Positions 1 through 7,235 of a stretch of DNA of 25,205 nucleotides are shown in pieces. Source of the stretch: an uncultured Eubacteriales bacterium (GTDB lineage: Bacteria > Bacillota > Clostridia > Peptostreptococcales > Anaerovoracaceae). Positions within the stretch are counted from its first letter, which is position 1, and each line of letters begins with the position of its first letter. The translations under genes and the position numbers were made by a program. The stretch covers positions 1-25,205 of the forward strand of contig CAJLHL010000023.1 in NCBI GenBank assembly GCA_905206455.1, in the 5' to 3' direction. The notes below the pieces were generated by a model. The model was not told the DNA's origin. It saw nothing but the letters and a program-made list of their open reading frames with translations, and ran no database searches.

Positions 1-37
1 ATAGAAATGAAGCTGATAGACAACGTTAGTCCAGCCG

Positions 38-646
38 ATGAACCACGGCGCGGGAACAAAAGAGCGGCTCTTAAACATCCCCGGTGAGGAAAAAAATATC
101 GGTCGGGGCGTCTCCTATTGCGCCGTCTGCGACGGCGCTTTCATCCGGGGCGATACAGCGGCCGTTATCGGGGCGGGAAATTCCGCTCTGGAAGAAGCCG
201 ATTATCTCACGCAATCAGCGGACAAGGTCTATCTCATCATGCGCAGAGATGTGTTTCGAGGCGATCAGATCTCCGTAGAAAAAGTTCAAAAGAATCCGAA
301 AATCGAGATCATTCAAAACGCCGTTCCCACGGAAATCAAAGACGACGGAAAGAGAGTCACCGGCCTGATCATCCGTCACACACAGACAGGCCGCCTGCAG
401 TTTCTCGATGTGAAAGGCGTCTTCCCTTATATCGGCGCCGATCCCATCAGCGGTTTTCTGAAAGATTTCGACGTCCTAAACGATTCCGGCTATCTCATAA
501 CCGACGACCGGATGCGGACTTCTGTTCCCGGACTCTACGGCGCAGGCGACGTGAGAGATAAAGCGCTGCGCCAGGTAGTTACCGCGGCAAACGACGGCGC
601 TGTCGCGGCACAACAGGCTTTTTCCGATCTGCGGCTTCAGCCGTGA
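38..646 (+). CDS. trxB: Thioredoxin reductase, 5'-truncated
   Basis: This is the C-terminal two thirds of an NADPH-dependent flavoprotein that reduces thioredoxin in the cytoplasm. The redox-active pair is visible as CAVCDG at residues 28-33 of the visible part. The NADPH-binding GAGNSALEEA follows, and the C-terminal FAD motif GLYGAGDV lies near the end. About 108 residues are missing compared with the usual 305-315, including the N-terminal FAD-binding GxGxxG. The 37 bases before position 38 carry several stops in this frame (TAG, TGA, TGA, TAG), so the gene does not simply run off the edge. Homology seems to begin near base 45-50, within GAGTKERLLNIPGE. Either the window starts with foreign or chimeric sequence or the gene is really broken; the ATG at 38 is probably not a true start. 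It lies 117 bases before trxA on the same strand, fitting a trxB-trxA unit. Confidence 0.85.
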   Translation: MNHGAGTKERLLNIPGEEKNIGRGVSYCAVCDGAFIRGDTAAVIGAGNSALEEADYLTQSADKVYLIMRRDVFRGDQISVEKVQKNPKIEIIQNAVPTEIKDDGKRVTGLIIRHTQTGRLQFLDVKGVFPYIGADPISGFLKDFDVLNDSGYLITDDRMRTSVPGLYGAGDVRDKALRQVVTAANDGAVAAQQAFSDLRLQP

Positions 647-763
647 CCATAACATCCAGCGAACTTCTGCCGCCGGCAACCCATCTCTTCCCCGCCGCCT
701 TCCGGGGATTCCGATAAATTATACCATTCCGAGATTCACAGTAATTTAAGAAAGGAAAATCTT

Positions 764-1069
764 ATGGCAATCTTACAGGCAAACGACAGTAATTTTGACG
801 AACTGGTTCTGCAGTCCGACAAACCGGTTCTCGTAGACTTTTTCGCTACATGGTGCGGTCCGTGCAAAATGCTTTCTCCGATTCTCGAAGACATGTCCAA
901 AAGCAGCGACTATACCATCGTAAAAGTAGATATCGACGAAAATCCCTATCTCGTCAGAGAATGGGAAGTCGCGTCTGTTCCGACGCTGTTTATCGTCAAA
1001 AACGGAGAAAAAAAGGAAAAAATGATCGGATTTCAGCCGAAAGAAGTTCTGGAAAAGAAATTGTCCTGA
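764..1069 (+). CDS. trxA: Thioredoxin
   Basis: A small cytoplasmic dithiol protein that reduces protein disulfides and is itself reduced by thioredoxin reductase. At 101 residues it matches the family length (100-110). The active site WCGPC is at residues 30-34, the conserved Asp is D25 in LVDFFATW, and the cis-proline is P73 in SVPTL. The start is supported by the purine-rich AAAGGAAA about 5 bases upstream of ATG 764. It follows the truncated thioredoxin reductase and is closed by a strong terminator at 1106-1147, so the two probably form one transcription unit. The C-terminus is slightly short after the GFQP segment but nothing essential is missing. Confidence 0.96.
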   Translation: MAILQANDSNFDELVLQSDKPVLVDFFATWCGPCKMLSPILEDMSKSSDYTIVKVDIDENPYLVREWEVASVPTLFIVKNGEKKEKMIGFQPKEVLEKKLS

Positions 1070-1105
1070 CGTAAAATCCGCCCTCGGCAGCAGGGCAAAT
1101 CTCCT

Positions 1106-1147
1106 GCGCCGCTCCTGAGAGTTTTTTCAGAGAGCGGCGCGTTTTTT
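1106..1147 (+). terminator. Intrinsic terminator after trxA
   Basis: A perfect 9-bp GC-rich stem (GCGCCGCTC at 1106-1114 with GAGCGGCGC at 1132-1140) is followed by six T at 1142-1147. An inner CTGA/TCAG pairing extends it. It ends the trxB-trxA unit. Confidence 0.9.
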
Positions 1148-1182
1148 CCTCCCGTTTTCTGAAATTTCCCGGTTTCTGCGAT

Positions 1183-1211
1183 TTGACAGAAAAAAGTTCC
1201 GGGAATATAAT
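1183..1211 (+). promoter_or_regulatory. Perfect sigma-A promoter of the DUF3842 gene
   Basis: TTGACA at 1183-1188 and TATAAT at 1206-1211 are separated by exactly 17 bases, a full consensus vegetative promoter. The expected transcription start is near 1218, giving a leader of about 147 nt before ATG 1365. The leader holds a GGCGGA/TCCGCC hairpin (1251-1256 with 1272-1277) but no recognisable riboswitch. Confidence 0.85.
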
Positions 1212-1364
1212 TGTACATAATTTATGCTGATATTTTTCGTCCTATAATGGGGCGGACGCCGGTTCCTGCTTTCCGCCGCATCGGAGAAAAACGCCAGATC
1301 AGCTGTCCCAGGGAGCCCTCGCCGGACTGCCGCCATACGGAAAGAAAACAGAGGATATAAAACA

Positions 1365-1766
1365 ATGAACATATTAATCATCGACGCTCAGGGCGGCGGA
1401 ATCGGAAAAGCTCTGGTATCCGCCGTCAGAAAAAATGTGCCTGACGCGGTAATCACAGCTGTCGGGGCCAACAGCGCGGCTACATCAGCAATGCTGAAAG
1501 CGGGAGCGCACAACGCGGCTACCGGGGAAAATGCCGTCGTCACAGGATGCCGCAAAGCGGACATCATCATGGGCCCCGTCGGCATCGTCATCGCCGACGC
1601 CCTCTTCGGTGAGATCACTCCGAAAATGGCTCTGTCCGTAGGTCAGAGTTCTGCGAAACGCATTTTAATTCCCATTAATCACTGCGACAACATCGTCGCA
1701 GGTGTTCAGGATCTGAATCTCTCCACCCTCGTCCAGCAGGCGGTGAAAGAAATTACCCGTTCTTAA
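1365..1766 (+). CDS. DUF3842 family protein
   Basis: A 133-residue cytoplasmic protein matching the DUF3842 family of Clostridia, whose function is unknown. The N-terminus NILIIDAQGGGIGKAL has a beta strand followed by a glycine-rich turn, reminiscent of a nucleotide-binding fold. The conserved segments VGANSAATSAMLKAGAHNAA, ATGENAVV, DIIMGPVGIV and ITPKMALSVGQSSAKRILIP are all present. There is no signal peptide or membrane segment. The start is supported by GAGG in AGAGGATATAAAACA before the ATG. It is transcribed alone from a perfect promoter at 1183-1211. It is followed by the putative RNA gene, with no strong terminator directly after its stop. Confidence 0.85.
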   Translation: MNILIIDAQGGGIGKALVSAVRKNVPDAVITAVGANSAATSAMLKAGAHNAATGENAVVTGCRKADIIMGPVGIVIADALFGEITPKMALSVGQSSAKRILIPINHCDNIVAGVQDLNLSTLVQQAVKEITRS

Positions 1767-1802
1767 CCGGATTTCCCCGGAAAAACAAAATACGCCGCGG
1801 GA

Positions 1803-1831
1803 TTGACAGCGCGTCCCATTGCCGGTATAAT
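1803..1831 (+). promoter_or_regulatory. Perfect sigma-A promoter of the putative RNA gene
   Basis: TTGACA at 1803-1808 and TATAAT at 1826-1831 have an exact 17-base spacer. It starts only 37 bases after the DUF3842 stop. No protein-coding gene begins within the next 500 bases, so it appears to drive a non-coding transcript starting near 1838. Confidence 0.85.
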
Positions 1832-1837
1832 CTGTAA

Positions 1838-2118
1838 GTTCCGGTATAGAACGAGCGGACAAAGATTTCCAAGAGCGGCAAAGCAACATCATACACATGC
1901 CCGCACGAAGCGGGCTCTTCGGCTCCGAAGAGCCGCGCAGCCGCAGACCCGTCTGCCGATGAAATCCCCGAAAGGCGTCAATCCTGTATTCTCAGCGTTT
2001 TGCATCTTGCATAAAAACAGCGCTGACTGCGCCCGGAAACCATCTGCCCGAAAACCGATCCGAGATTTATGCTGTGAAGGCATATGATTTTTCAGAAGAA
2101 AAATCATATGCCTTTTTT
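1838..2118 (+). ncRNA. Putative structured non-coding RNA, about 280 nt
   Basis: This stretch lies between a perfect promoter (1803-1831) and a 16-bp-stem terminator (2077-2118) and has no credible protein frame with a ribosome site. It is rich in self-complementarity. GTTC/GAAC pairs at 1838-1852. GCCCGC/GCGGGC is at 1899-1915, and GGCTCTTCG/CGAAGAGCC at 1913-1934; these two overlap and so exclude each other. GCAGAC/GTCTGC is at 1943-1956. CAGCG/CGCTG (1993-1997 with 2021-2025) encloses TTTTGCA/TGCA. A long-range pairing of GATTTC (1864-1869) with GAAATC (1961-1966), and of CGGC (1876-1879) with GCCG (1955-1958), would close a multi-helix domain. I see no signatures of tmRNA, RNase P RNA, SRP RNA, T-box or the common riboswitches. 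It could be a free small RNA or a leader/attenuator for the ABC operon starting at 2353. Confidence 0.6.
2077..2118 (+). terminator. 16-bp-stem intrinsic terminator
   Basis: A perfect 16-bp stem (2077-2092 with 2099-2114), loop CAGAAG, contains the self-complementary core CATATG and runs into a six-T tract at 2113-2118. The T tract lies only on the + strand side, so it terminates + strand transcripts, most likely the RNA starting near 1838. Confidence 0.9.
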
Positions 2119-2352
2119 CTTGTCACAGGCTGCAGCTGTCCCGCCCGGATGCCGTCGGCCTGCGTTCCGGTGCAAAACAGCTGATCGCGGTCAGCGGATT
2201 CCATTTCCGGTTTTCAGCGTGATCCGCAGTCGTTCAGATCCGTCAAAGACAGACTACTTTCAATATTACATGAAAATCAACTGTGAACGCGAATCCGGCA
2301 GATCTGCGAGAGTTCAGTCCCGATGTCACAAACGAGAAAGGAAAAATGAGAT
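2119..2352 (+). other. Non-coding region before the ABC operon
   Basis: No gene is seen in these 234 bases. Two CAGCTG sites about 40 bases apart flank a GC-rich stretch near 2134-2182. A weak promoter-like TATTAC at 2264-2269 has no good -35. How the ABC operon is initiated is therefore unclear. Readthrough of the terminator at 2077-2118, making it an attenuator, is one possibility. Confidence 0.3.
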
Positions 2353-3933
2353 ATGAAAGAGAAAAAAAGACGAAAGATTCTGCCCGCCGCAGCGACACTG
2401 CTGACGATGCTGCTGCTCCTGTCCGCCTGCGGCCAAAACCATCCGGCGGCTTCCCGGGAAGCCCTGTCATCAGAAAACACCTCCACGCTCGTCTACGGCA
2501 GCGGCGACTACACCAGGATCAACCCGGCCATGGATGAACACGGTGAGATCAACCTCCTGCTTTTCAACGGTCTCACGGCACACAACGGAGATAACGAAGT
2601 CGTCGCCGGTCTCGCCAGAAACTGGGAATTCGACCGCTCCTCCTGTACCTACACTTTTCATCTCGAGGAAAATGTAACGTGGCACGACGGAGAACCTTTC
2701 ACCGCCGATGATGTAAAATTCACCATCGAAGCGATTATGGATCCCTCCAATGGCTCTGAAAATGCTGCGAATTTTGAAGATGTAGAAGAGATTACCGTCA
2801 TCGACGCTCACACGGTCTCCTTTCGCCTCTCCGCTCCTAACGCGGCGTTTCTGGACTACATGACTATGCCGGTTCTCCCGGAACACCTGCTGAAGGGAGA
2901 GGACATGCAGACTTCTGACTTTTTTCGTCATCCTATGGGCACCGGCCCGTACTGTCTGGCCGGCTGGGAGGAAGGCCAGTCGATCACTCTCGTCAGAAAT
3001 GAAGACTATTTCAAAGGAATGCCGAATATCGAAAATATCATCTTCAAGATCGTACCGGACGACAATGCGAAAGCGATGCAGCTGCGCTCCGGTGAACTGG
3101 ATATGGCTCTCCTGACGCCGAAAGACGCGCAGACTTTCGCTGAGGAAAGCGGTTTTACCCGCTATCACATGCAGACTTCCGATTACCGGGGCATCCTCTT
3201 CAATTTTAAAAACGAATACTGGCAGAACAACAGAGATCTGATCCCGGCTGTCTGTTATGGAATCGACCGTCAGGCCATCGTGGACGCCGTCCTCCTTGGT
3301 CAGGGGATTCCCGCCTACGGCCCGCTGCAGCGCAATATCTATAACAACGAGGATATCAACCATTACGATTACGATCCGGAGAAATCCCGCAAGATATTGG
3401 AAAATGCCGGCTGTAAAATGGAAGATGACGGATTCTACCACCGGAACGGAGAAAAAGTCGGCTTCGTCATCAGTGTGAGTTCCGGTGATCAGGTCCGCAT
3501 CGATATAGCTCAGATCGCCGCGCAACAGCTTTCCTCCGTGGGAATCGACGTCACCGTGGATATCCCCACCCAAGTGGACTGGGATGGTCAGATGGCCTAT
3601 CTCATCGGCTGGGGAAGTCCCTTTGATGCGGACGATCATACATATAAAGTCTTCGGCACCGGCAAAGGAGCTAACTACTCCGGCTATTCCAACGATCTGG
3701 CGGACCGTTATCTGCTCCGGGCGCGTCAGACAGACGATACCGCCGCACGAGCGGAAGCCTATGACAGATTTCAGGAAGTTCTGGCAGAGGATCCCCCCTT
3801 CGCTTTTCTCTGCTACATCGACGCCAGTTATGTAGCGAACTCCTCCATCCGTGGAATCGATGAAGACACCGTGATGGGACATCACGGCGTGGGCATTTTC
3901 TGGAACGCGGCAGATTGGACCATTTCGGAATAA
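2353..3933 (+). CDS. ABC transporter substrate-binding lipoprotein (SBP family 5)
   Basis: A 526-residue extracellular solute-binding lipoprotein of the oligopeptide/dipeptide/nickel family. The N-terminus has a basic patch (KEKKRRK), a hydrophobic stretch and the lipobox LSAC, with Cys26 as the lipidated residue. Family 5 landmarks follow: GLARNWEFD near 86-94, TFHLEENVTWHDGEPFTADD at 101-120, then GTGPYCLAGW and LVRNEDYFKGMP. The length is typical (500-550). The start is supported by GAAAGGAAAA upstream of ATG 2353. It is the first gene of a four-gene + strand operon with a fused double ATPase and two permeases. Substrate cannot be told from sequence: peptides are most likely, while nickel, heme or glutathione are also transported by this family. 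Confidence 0.92.
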   Translation: MKEKKRRKILPAAATLLTMLLLLSACGQNHPAASREALSSENTSTLVYGSGDYTRINPAMDEHGEINLLLFNGLTAHNGDNEVVAGLARNWEFDRSSCTYTFHLEENVTWHDGEPFTADDVKFTIEAIMDPSNGSENAANFEDVEEITVIDAHTVSFRLSAPNAAFLDYMTMPVLPEHLLKGEDMQTSDFFRHPMGTGPYCLAGWEEGQSITLVRNEDYFKGMPNIENIIFKIVPDDNAKAMQLRSGELDMALLTPKDAQTFAEESGFTRYHMQTSDYRGILFNFKNEYWQNNRDLIPAVCYGIDRQAIVDAVLLGQGIPAYGPLQRNIYNNEDINHYDYDPEKSRKILENAGCKMEDDGFYHRNGEKVGFVISVSSGDQVRIDIAQIAAQQLSSVGIDVTVDIPTQVDWDGQMAYLIGWGSPFDADDHTYKVFGTGKGANYSGYSNDLADRYLLRARQTDDTAARAEAYDRFQEVLAEDPPFAFLCYIDASYVANSSIRGIDEDTVMGHHGVGIFWNAADWTISE

Positions 3934-4017
3934 ACATATGAATTTCGGCAGACAAAAAACCGGCATGGTCTTTCACAACTTTACGATTTACAGCAGATTG
4001 CTGCAGAGAACACAGCT

Positions 4018-6114
4018 ATGGAAAATACAGAAAATATTTTAGAAGTAAAAAATCTATCGGTCAGTTTCCACACTCCTGACGGCGAGATCGAAGCTCTTCG
4101 GGACGTCTCTTTTTCTCTGAAACCCGGAGAAATTCTGGCCGTCGTCGGAGAATCCGGCTGCGGAAAAAGTGTCCTCTGCAGGACCATCATGAAACTGATC
4201 CCCAAAAACGCATACATCAAGACAGGCACGATACAGGTCAACAACGCGAACATCACAGATTACAGCCAAAAAGAGATGAGACAGCTCCGCGGCGCGCTGT
4301 TTTCCATGATATTTCAGGATCCCATGACTTCGCTGAATCCCACGATCTCCGTCGGCGGACAGATCGCGGAAGCCGTGCGCATTCACAACAAAAAATTGCC
4401 GGCGGAACAAGTCCGAAAGAAAGTTATACATCTGATGAAACTGGTGGGAATCGAAAATCCGGAGGAACGGTACCGCCTCTTTCCCCATCATTTTTCCGGC
4501 GGAATGCTTCAGCGGGCGGCAATCGCCGTGGCGCTTTCCTCCCGTCCCAGGATCCTCTTTGCCGACGAACCCACCACCTCGCTGGACGCGACGATTCAGA
4601 CGCAGATTCTCGATCTTCTCCGCCAGATGCAGAAAAACTTCGGGACGTCTATGATTCTTGTCACTCATGATCTGGGCGCAGCCGCCCGGGCAGCGGACCG
4701 GATCGCCGTCATGTACGCGGGAAAAATCGCAGAGATCGGAACGGCAGAGGAGATCTTTTACGATCCCCGCCACCCGTATACCTGGGCTCTGATGCGTTCC
4801 ACTCCTTCATTTTCCGACGGCCGGGAAGAACTGTATGAGATCCCCGGCATGCCTCCGGTGCTGATCCGTCCGCCGGAAGGCGACAGCTTCGCGCCCCGAA
4901 ATGAATATGCCCTGACTATCGACCACAAAAAAGCTCCCCCGATGTTTCCCGTCAGTGAAACCCATTTTGCAGCTACCTGGCTTTTGGATCCGCGGGCGCC
5001 GAAAATCACGCCTCCCGTTTTTCACTTGAAAAACACTGCCGGTACGCACCTCCAAAATCCATTTTATGGAAAATCAGAAAACAGCGCCGAAAAAAAATCT
5101 TCTGCGGCACAGACGACGGACGCGAGGAGAATCACTTCCTCCGTGAATTCGGGATCCAATCCTGCAGAAACCTCCGAAATGACAGCCGCAGCTCCGCTGA
5201 TCGACATCCGCCATGTGACGCATCGCTTTCCGCTTTCCAGAAAAACTTCTGTCGCCGCACTGGATGACGTCACCCTTCAGATCCGCCGGGGTGAAATTTT
5301 CGGCCTGGTCGGAGAATCCGGCTCTGGAAAAACCACACTGGCCCGCTGCGTCATGAATCTCCTGCAGCCAACCCGCGGAGAGATCTTCTACGACGGTACT
5401 GACATCTGTGATGAAAAACAGTTCTCCGCGAAGAAAAAAGCCCTCCAGAGCCGCAGACAGCTGATTTTTCAGGACTCCGACTCCAGCCTGAATCCGCGGA
5501 TGAAAGTAGAGAACATCATCACAGAGCCTCTGTCTATCCACCGGATCCGGCCGGTCTCCGGCAGTCTGCGCGGCGAAGCGGAACTTCAGCTGAAAGCGGT
5601 GGGAATGGATCCGGTTTATCTTCACAAATATCCTTCCGAACTATCGGGGGGACAGCGTCAGCGCGTGGCCATCGCGCGGGCGCTCAGCATGAATCCGGAA
5701 TTTCTTGCCGCCGACGAGCCGGTAGCTTCACTGGACGTCTCGATTCAGGCTCAGATTATCAACCTTTTCCGCCGCCTGCAGAGGGAACGAGGCTTCACCC
5801 TTCTCTTCATCGCTCACGACCTGACCCTCGTCCGTTATCTCTGCGACCGGGTAGGTGTCATGTACCGGGGCAGACTGATCGAATCAGCAGCCTCTGAGGA
5901 ATTATTCGAAAATCCGCTGCATCCTTACACGAAGTCCCTTCTCTCCGCCGTCCCCCGGCCGGATCCCCTCATCGAGAGAAAAAGGAAACTGCAGATCTAT
6001 GAACCACAGGAGGATATCCGCGGCGGCGTCTTAAAAGAATATTCGCCGGAGCACTTCGTATTCTTTCCCTGTCAGAGAGAATCGGTCTTCGAAAGGTCCT
6101 GCAATATCCGATAA
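4018..6114 (+). CDS. Fused double ATPase of peptide/nickel ABC importer (DppD-DppF type)
   Basis: One 698-residue polypeptide carries both nucleotide-binding domains that power the importer. Domain 1: Walker A GESGCGKS at 44-51, signature FSGGMLQRA at 159-167, Walker B ILFADEP at 179-185, switch His217. Domain 2: Walker A GESGSGKT at 432-439, signature LSGGQRQRV at 542-550, Walker B FLAADEP at 562-568, His600. Both have the oligopeptide-type HPYT motif after the core. A low-complexity Ser/Thr/Ala linker (about 340-392) joins them. The four cysteines usual in the C-terminal region of the DppD/OppD half are replaced by D289, N295, D302 and T320. The first signature begins FSGG rather than LSGG. 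It starts 84 bases after the binding protein; its ribosome site is weak. Fused pairs such as GsiA and YejF are known. Confidence 0.93.
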   Translation: MENTENILEVKNLSVSFHTPDGEIEALRDVSFSLKPGEILAVVGESGCGKSVLCRTIMKLIPKNAYIKTGTIQVNNANITDYSQKEMRQLRGALFSMIFQDPMTSLNPTISVGGQIAEAVRIHNKKLPAEQVRKKVIHLMKLVGIENPEERYRLFPHHFSGGMLQRAAIAVALSSRPRILFADEPTTSLDATIQTQILDLLRQMQKNFGTSMILVTHDLGAAARAADRIAVMYAGKIAEIGTAEEIFYDPRHPYTWALMRSTPSFSDGREELYEIPGMPPVLIRPPEGDSFAPRNEYALTIDHKKAPPMFPVSETHFAATWLLDPRAPKITPPVFHLKNTAGTHLQNPFYGKSENSAEKKSSAAQTTDARRITSSVNSGSNPAETSEMTAAAPLIDIRHVTHRFPLSRKTSVAALDDVTLQIRRGEIFGLVGESGSGKTTLARCVMNLLQPTRGEIFYDGTDICDEKQFSAKKKALQSRRQLIFQDSDSSLNPRMKVENIITEPLSIHRIRPVSGSLRGEAELQLKAVGMDPVYLHKYPSELSGGQRQRVAIARALSMNPEFLAADEPVASLDVSIQAQIINLFRRLQRERGFTLLFIAHDLTLVRYLCDRVGVMYRGRLIESAASEELFENPLHPYTKSLLSAVPRPDPLIERKRKLQIYEPQEDIRGGVLKEYSPEHFVFFPCQRESVFERSCNIR

Positions 6115-6230
6115 AATCCGTAAAACGCAAAGCGGAAAAACAGCATCTGAGAACGCGCATTCTGCGGCATTTGCCTTTTTCCTATAACGACTATTCTTCA
6201 CGGCAAAACCAGAACGGAGGTGAGAAAAAC

Positions 6231-7235
6231 GTGAGAAAGAATATCCTTCTTTACTTTCTGAAAAAATTACTGATCTTCGCCGCCAGTATCTTTCTGCTCT
6301 CGATAGCTGTTTTCTGTATCTCACGCCTGTCTCCCGGAGACCCTTTGGTCTCCTACTACGGAGATCAGGCCGAACGGATGAGTCCGCAGCAGCGCGAACT
6401 GGCGGAAGAACGGCTCGGTTTAAACGATCCCCTCATTGTTCAGTACGAACACTGGCTGACCGGCGCTCTGCAGGGGGATTTCGGCATTTCTTTCAAATAT
6501 AAAACCGACGTGCTGGAGGTCATCGGAAGCCGGCTGGGAAATACGCTGATTCTGGGAGGAACGGGTTTTATTCTCATCTTTACTCTGGCGCTTCTTCTCG
6601 GAATATTGTGCGCCTGGTTTGAGGACCGGTGGCCCGACCGGATCATCTGTAGAATGGGGACGGTGATTAGCTGTATTCCCGAATTCTGGCTCTCGCTGCT
6701 CCTGATTCTGATCTTCTGCGTACAGCTCAGGCTGCTGCCCAGCAGCGGCGCTTACAGCGCAGGCGGAGCCGGCGGTGCCGGTGACCGGATGCTGCATCTG
6801 CTTTTGCCTCTGACCGTCGTCCTGACCGGTCATCTCTGGTATTATGCTTATATGATCCGCAATCGGATCCTGGAAGAAGTGCGGGCCGGCTATGTACTCT
6901 GCGCAAAATCCAAAGGACTAAGCGAAAGGAAAATCCTTTTCCGCCACTGTCTGCGCAACGCCGTCCCTTCCTATCTGAGCATCATGGCCATTTCCGTCCC
7001 CCATATCCTGGGCGGCACCTACATCGTGGAGACCGTCTTTTCTTATCCCGGTATCGGTACTCTGGCCTATGAGAGCGCCCGGTACCAGGATTATAATCTG
7101 CTGATGATTCTCTGCCTGCTGTCCGGCGCCGTCGTGATCCTGTGCAGTATGTTCAGCCAGATCATCATCGAACAGATCGATCCGAGGATCCGCGCGGAGA
7201 GAAGGTCAGAAAAGTTCGGGGTGACGATACCGTGA
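6231..7235 (+). CDS. ABC transporter permease, DppB/OppB type
   Basis: An inner-membrane permease subunit of about 334 residues. I chose GTG 6231 because a perfect GGAGGTGA (6216-6223) lies 7 bases upstream; a longer frame from ATG 6171 has no such site. The order is TM1 (LLIFAASIFLLSIAVFCI), the conserved DPLVSYYGD segment, the FGISFKYKTDV motif typical of OppB proteins, several further TM helices, and the EAA coupling loop around EEVRAGYVLCAKSKGLSERK. The C-terminal family signature is VETVFSYPGIGTLAYES. Its stop overlaps the next permease start by 4 bases (GTGA), implying translational coupling. It pairs with the DppC-type subunit to form the channel. Confidence 0.93.
   Translation: MRKNILLYFLKKLLIFAASIFLLSIAVFCISRLSPGDPLVSYYGDQAERMSPQQRELAEERLGLNDPLIVQYEHWLTGALQGDFGISFKYKTDVLEVIGSRLGNTLILGGTGFILIFTLALLLGILCAWFEDRWPDRIICRMGTVISCIPEFWLSLLLILIFCVQLRLLPSSGAYSAGGAGGAGDRMLHLLLPLTVVLTGHLWYYAYMIRNRILEEVRAGYVLCAKSKGLSERKILFRHCLRNAVPSYLSIMAISVPHILGGTYIVETVFSYPGIGTLAYESARYQDYNLLMILCLLSGAVVILCSMFSQIIIEQIDPRIRAERRSEKFGVTIP

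Noticed and set aside
1803..2087. A 94-codon open frame inside the putative RNA gene
   Set aside because: It starts at the promoter itself, has no ribosome site, and its composition (many Arg, Pro and Cys) is not protein-like.
2470..3966. A 498-codon open frame antisense to the substrate-binding protein gene
   Set aside because: It mirrors the codon bias of the real gene. Its translation shows no family motif and it has no ribosome site. The same holds for long antisense frames over the permease, SPFH, thrS and pknB genes.
6171..6230. Earlier ATG start for the DppB-type permease
   Set aside because: GTG 6231 has a perfect GGAGGTGA seven bases upstream; the earlier ATG has none and adds hydrophilic residues before TM1.
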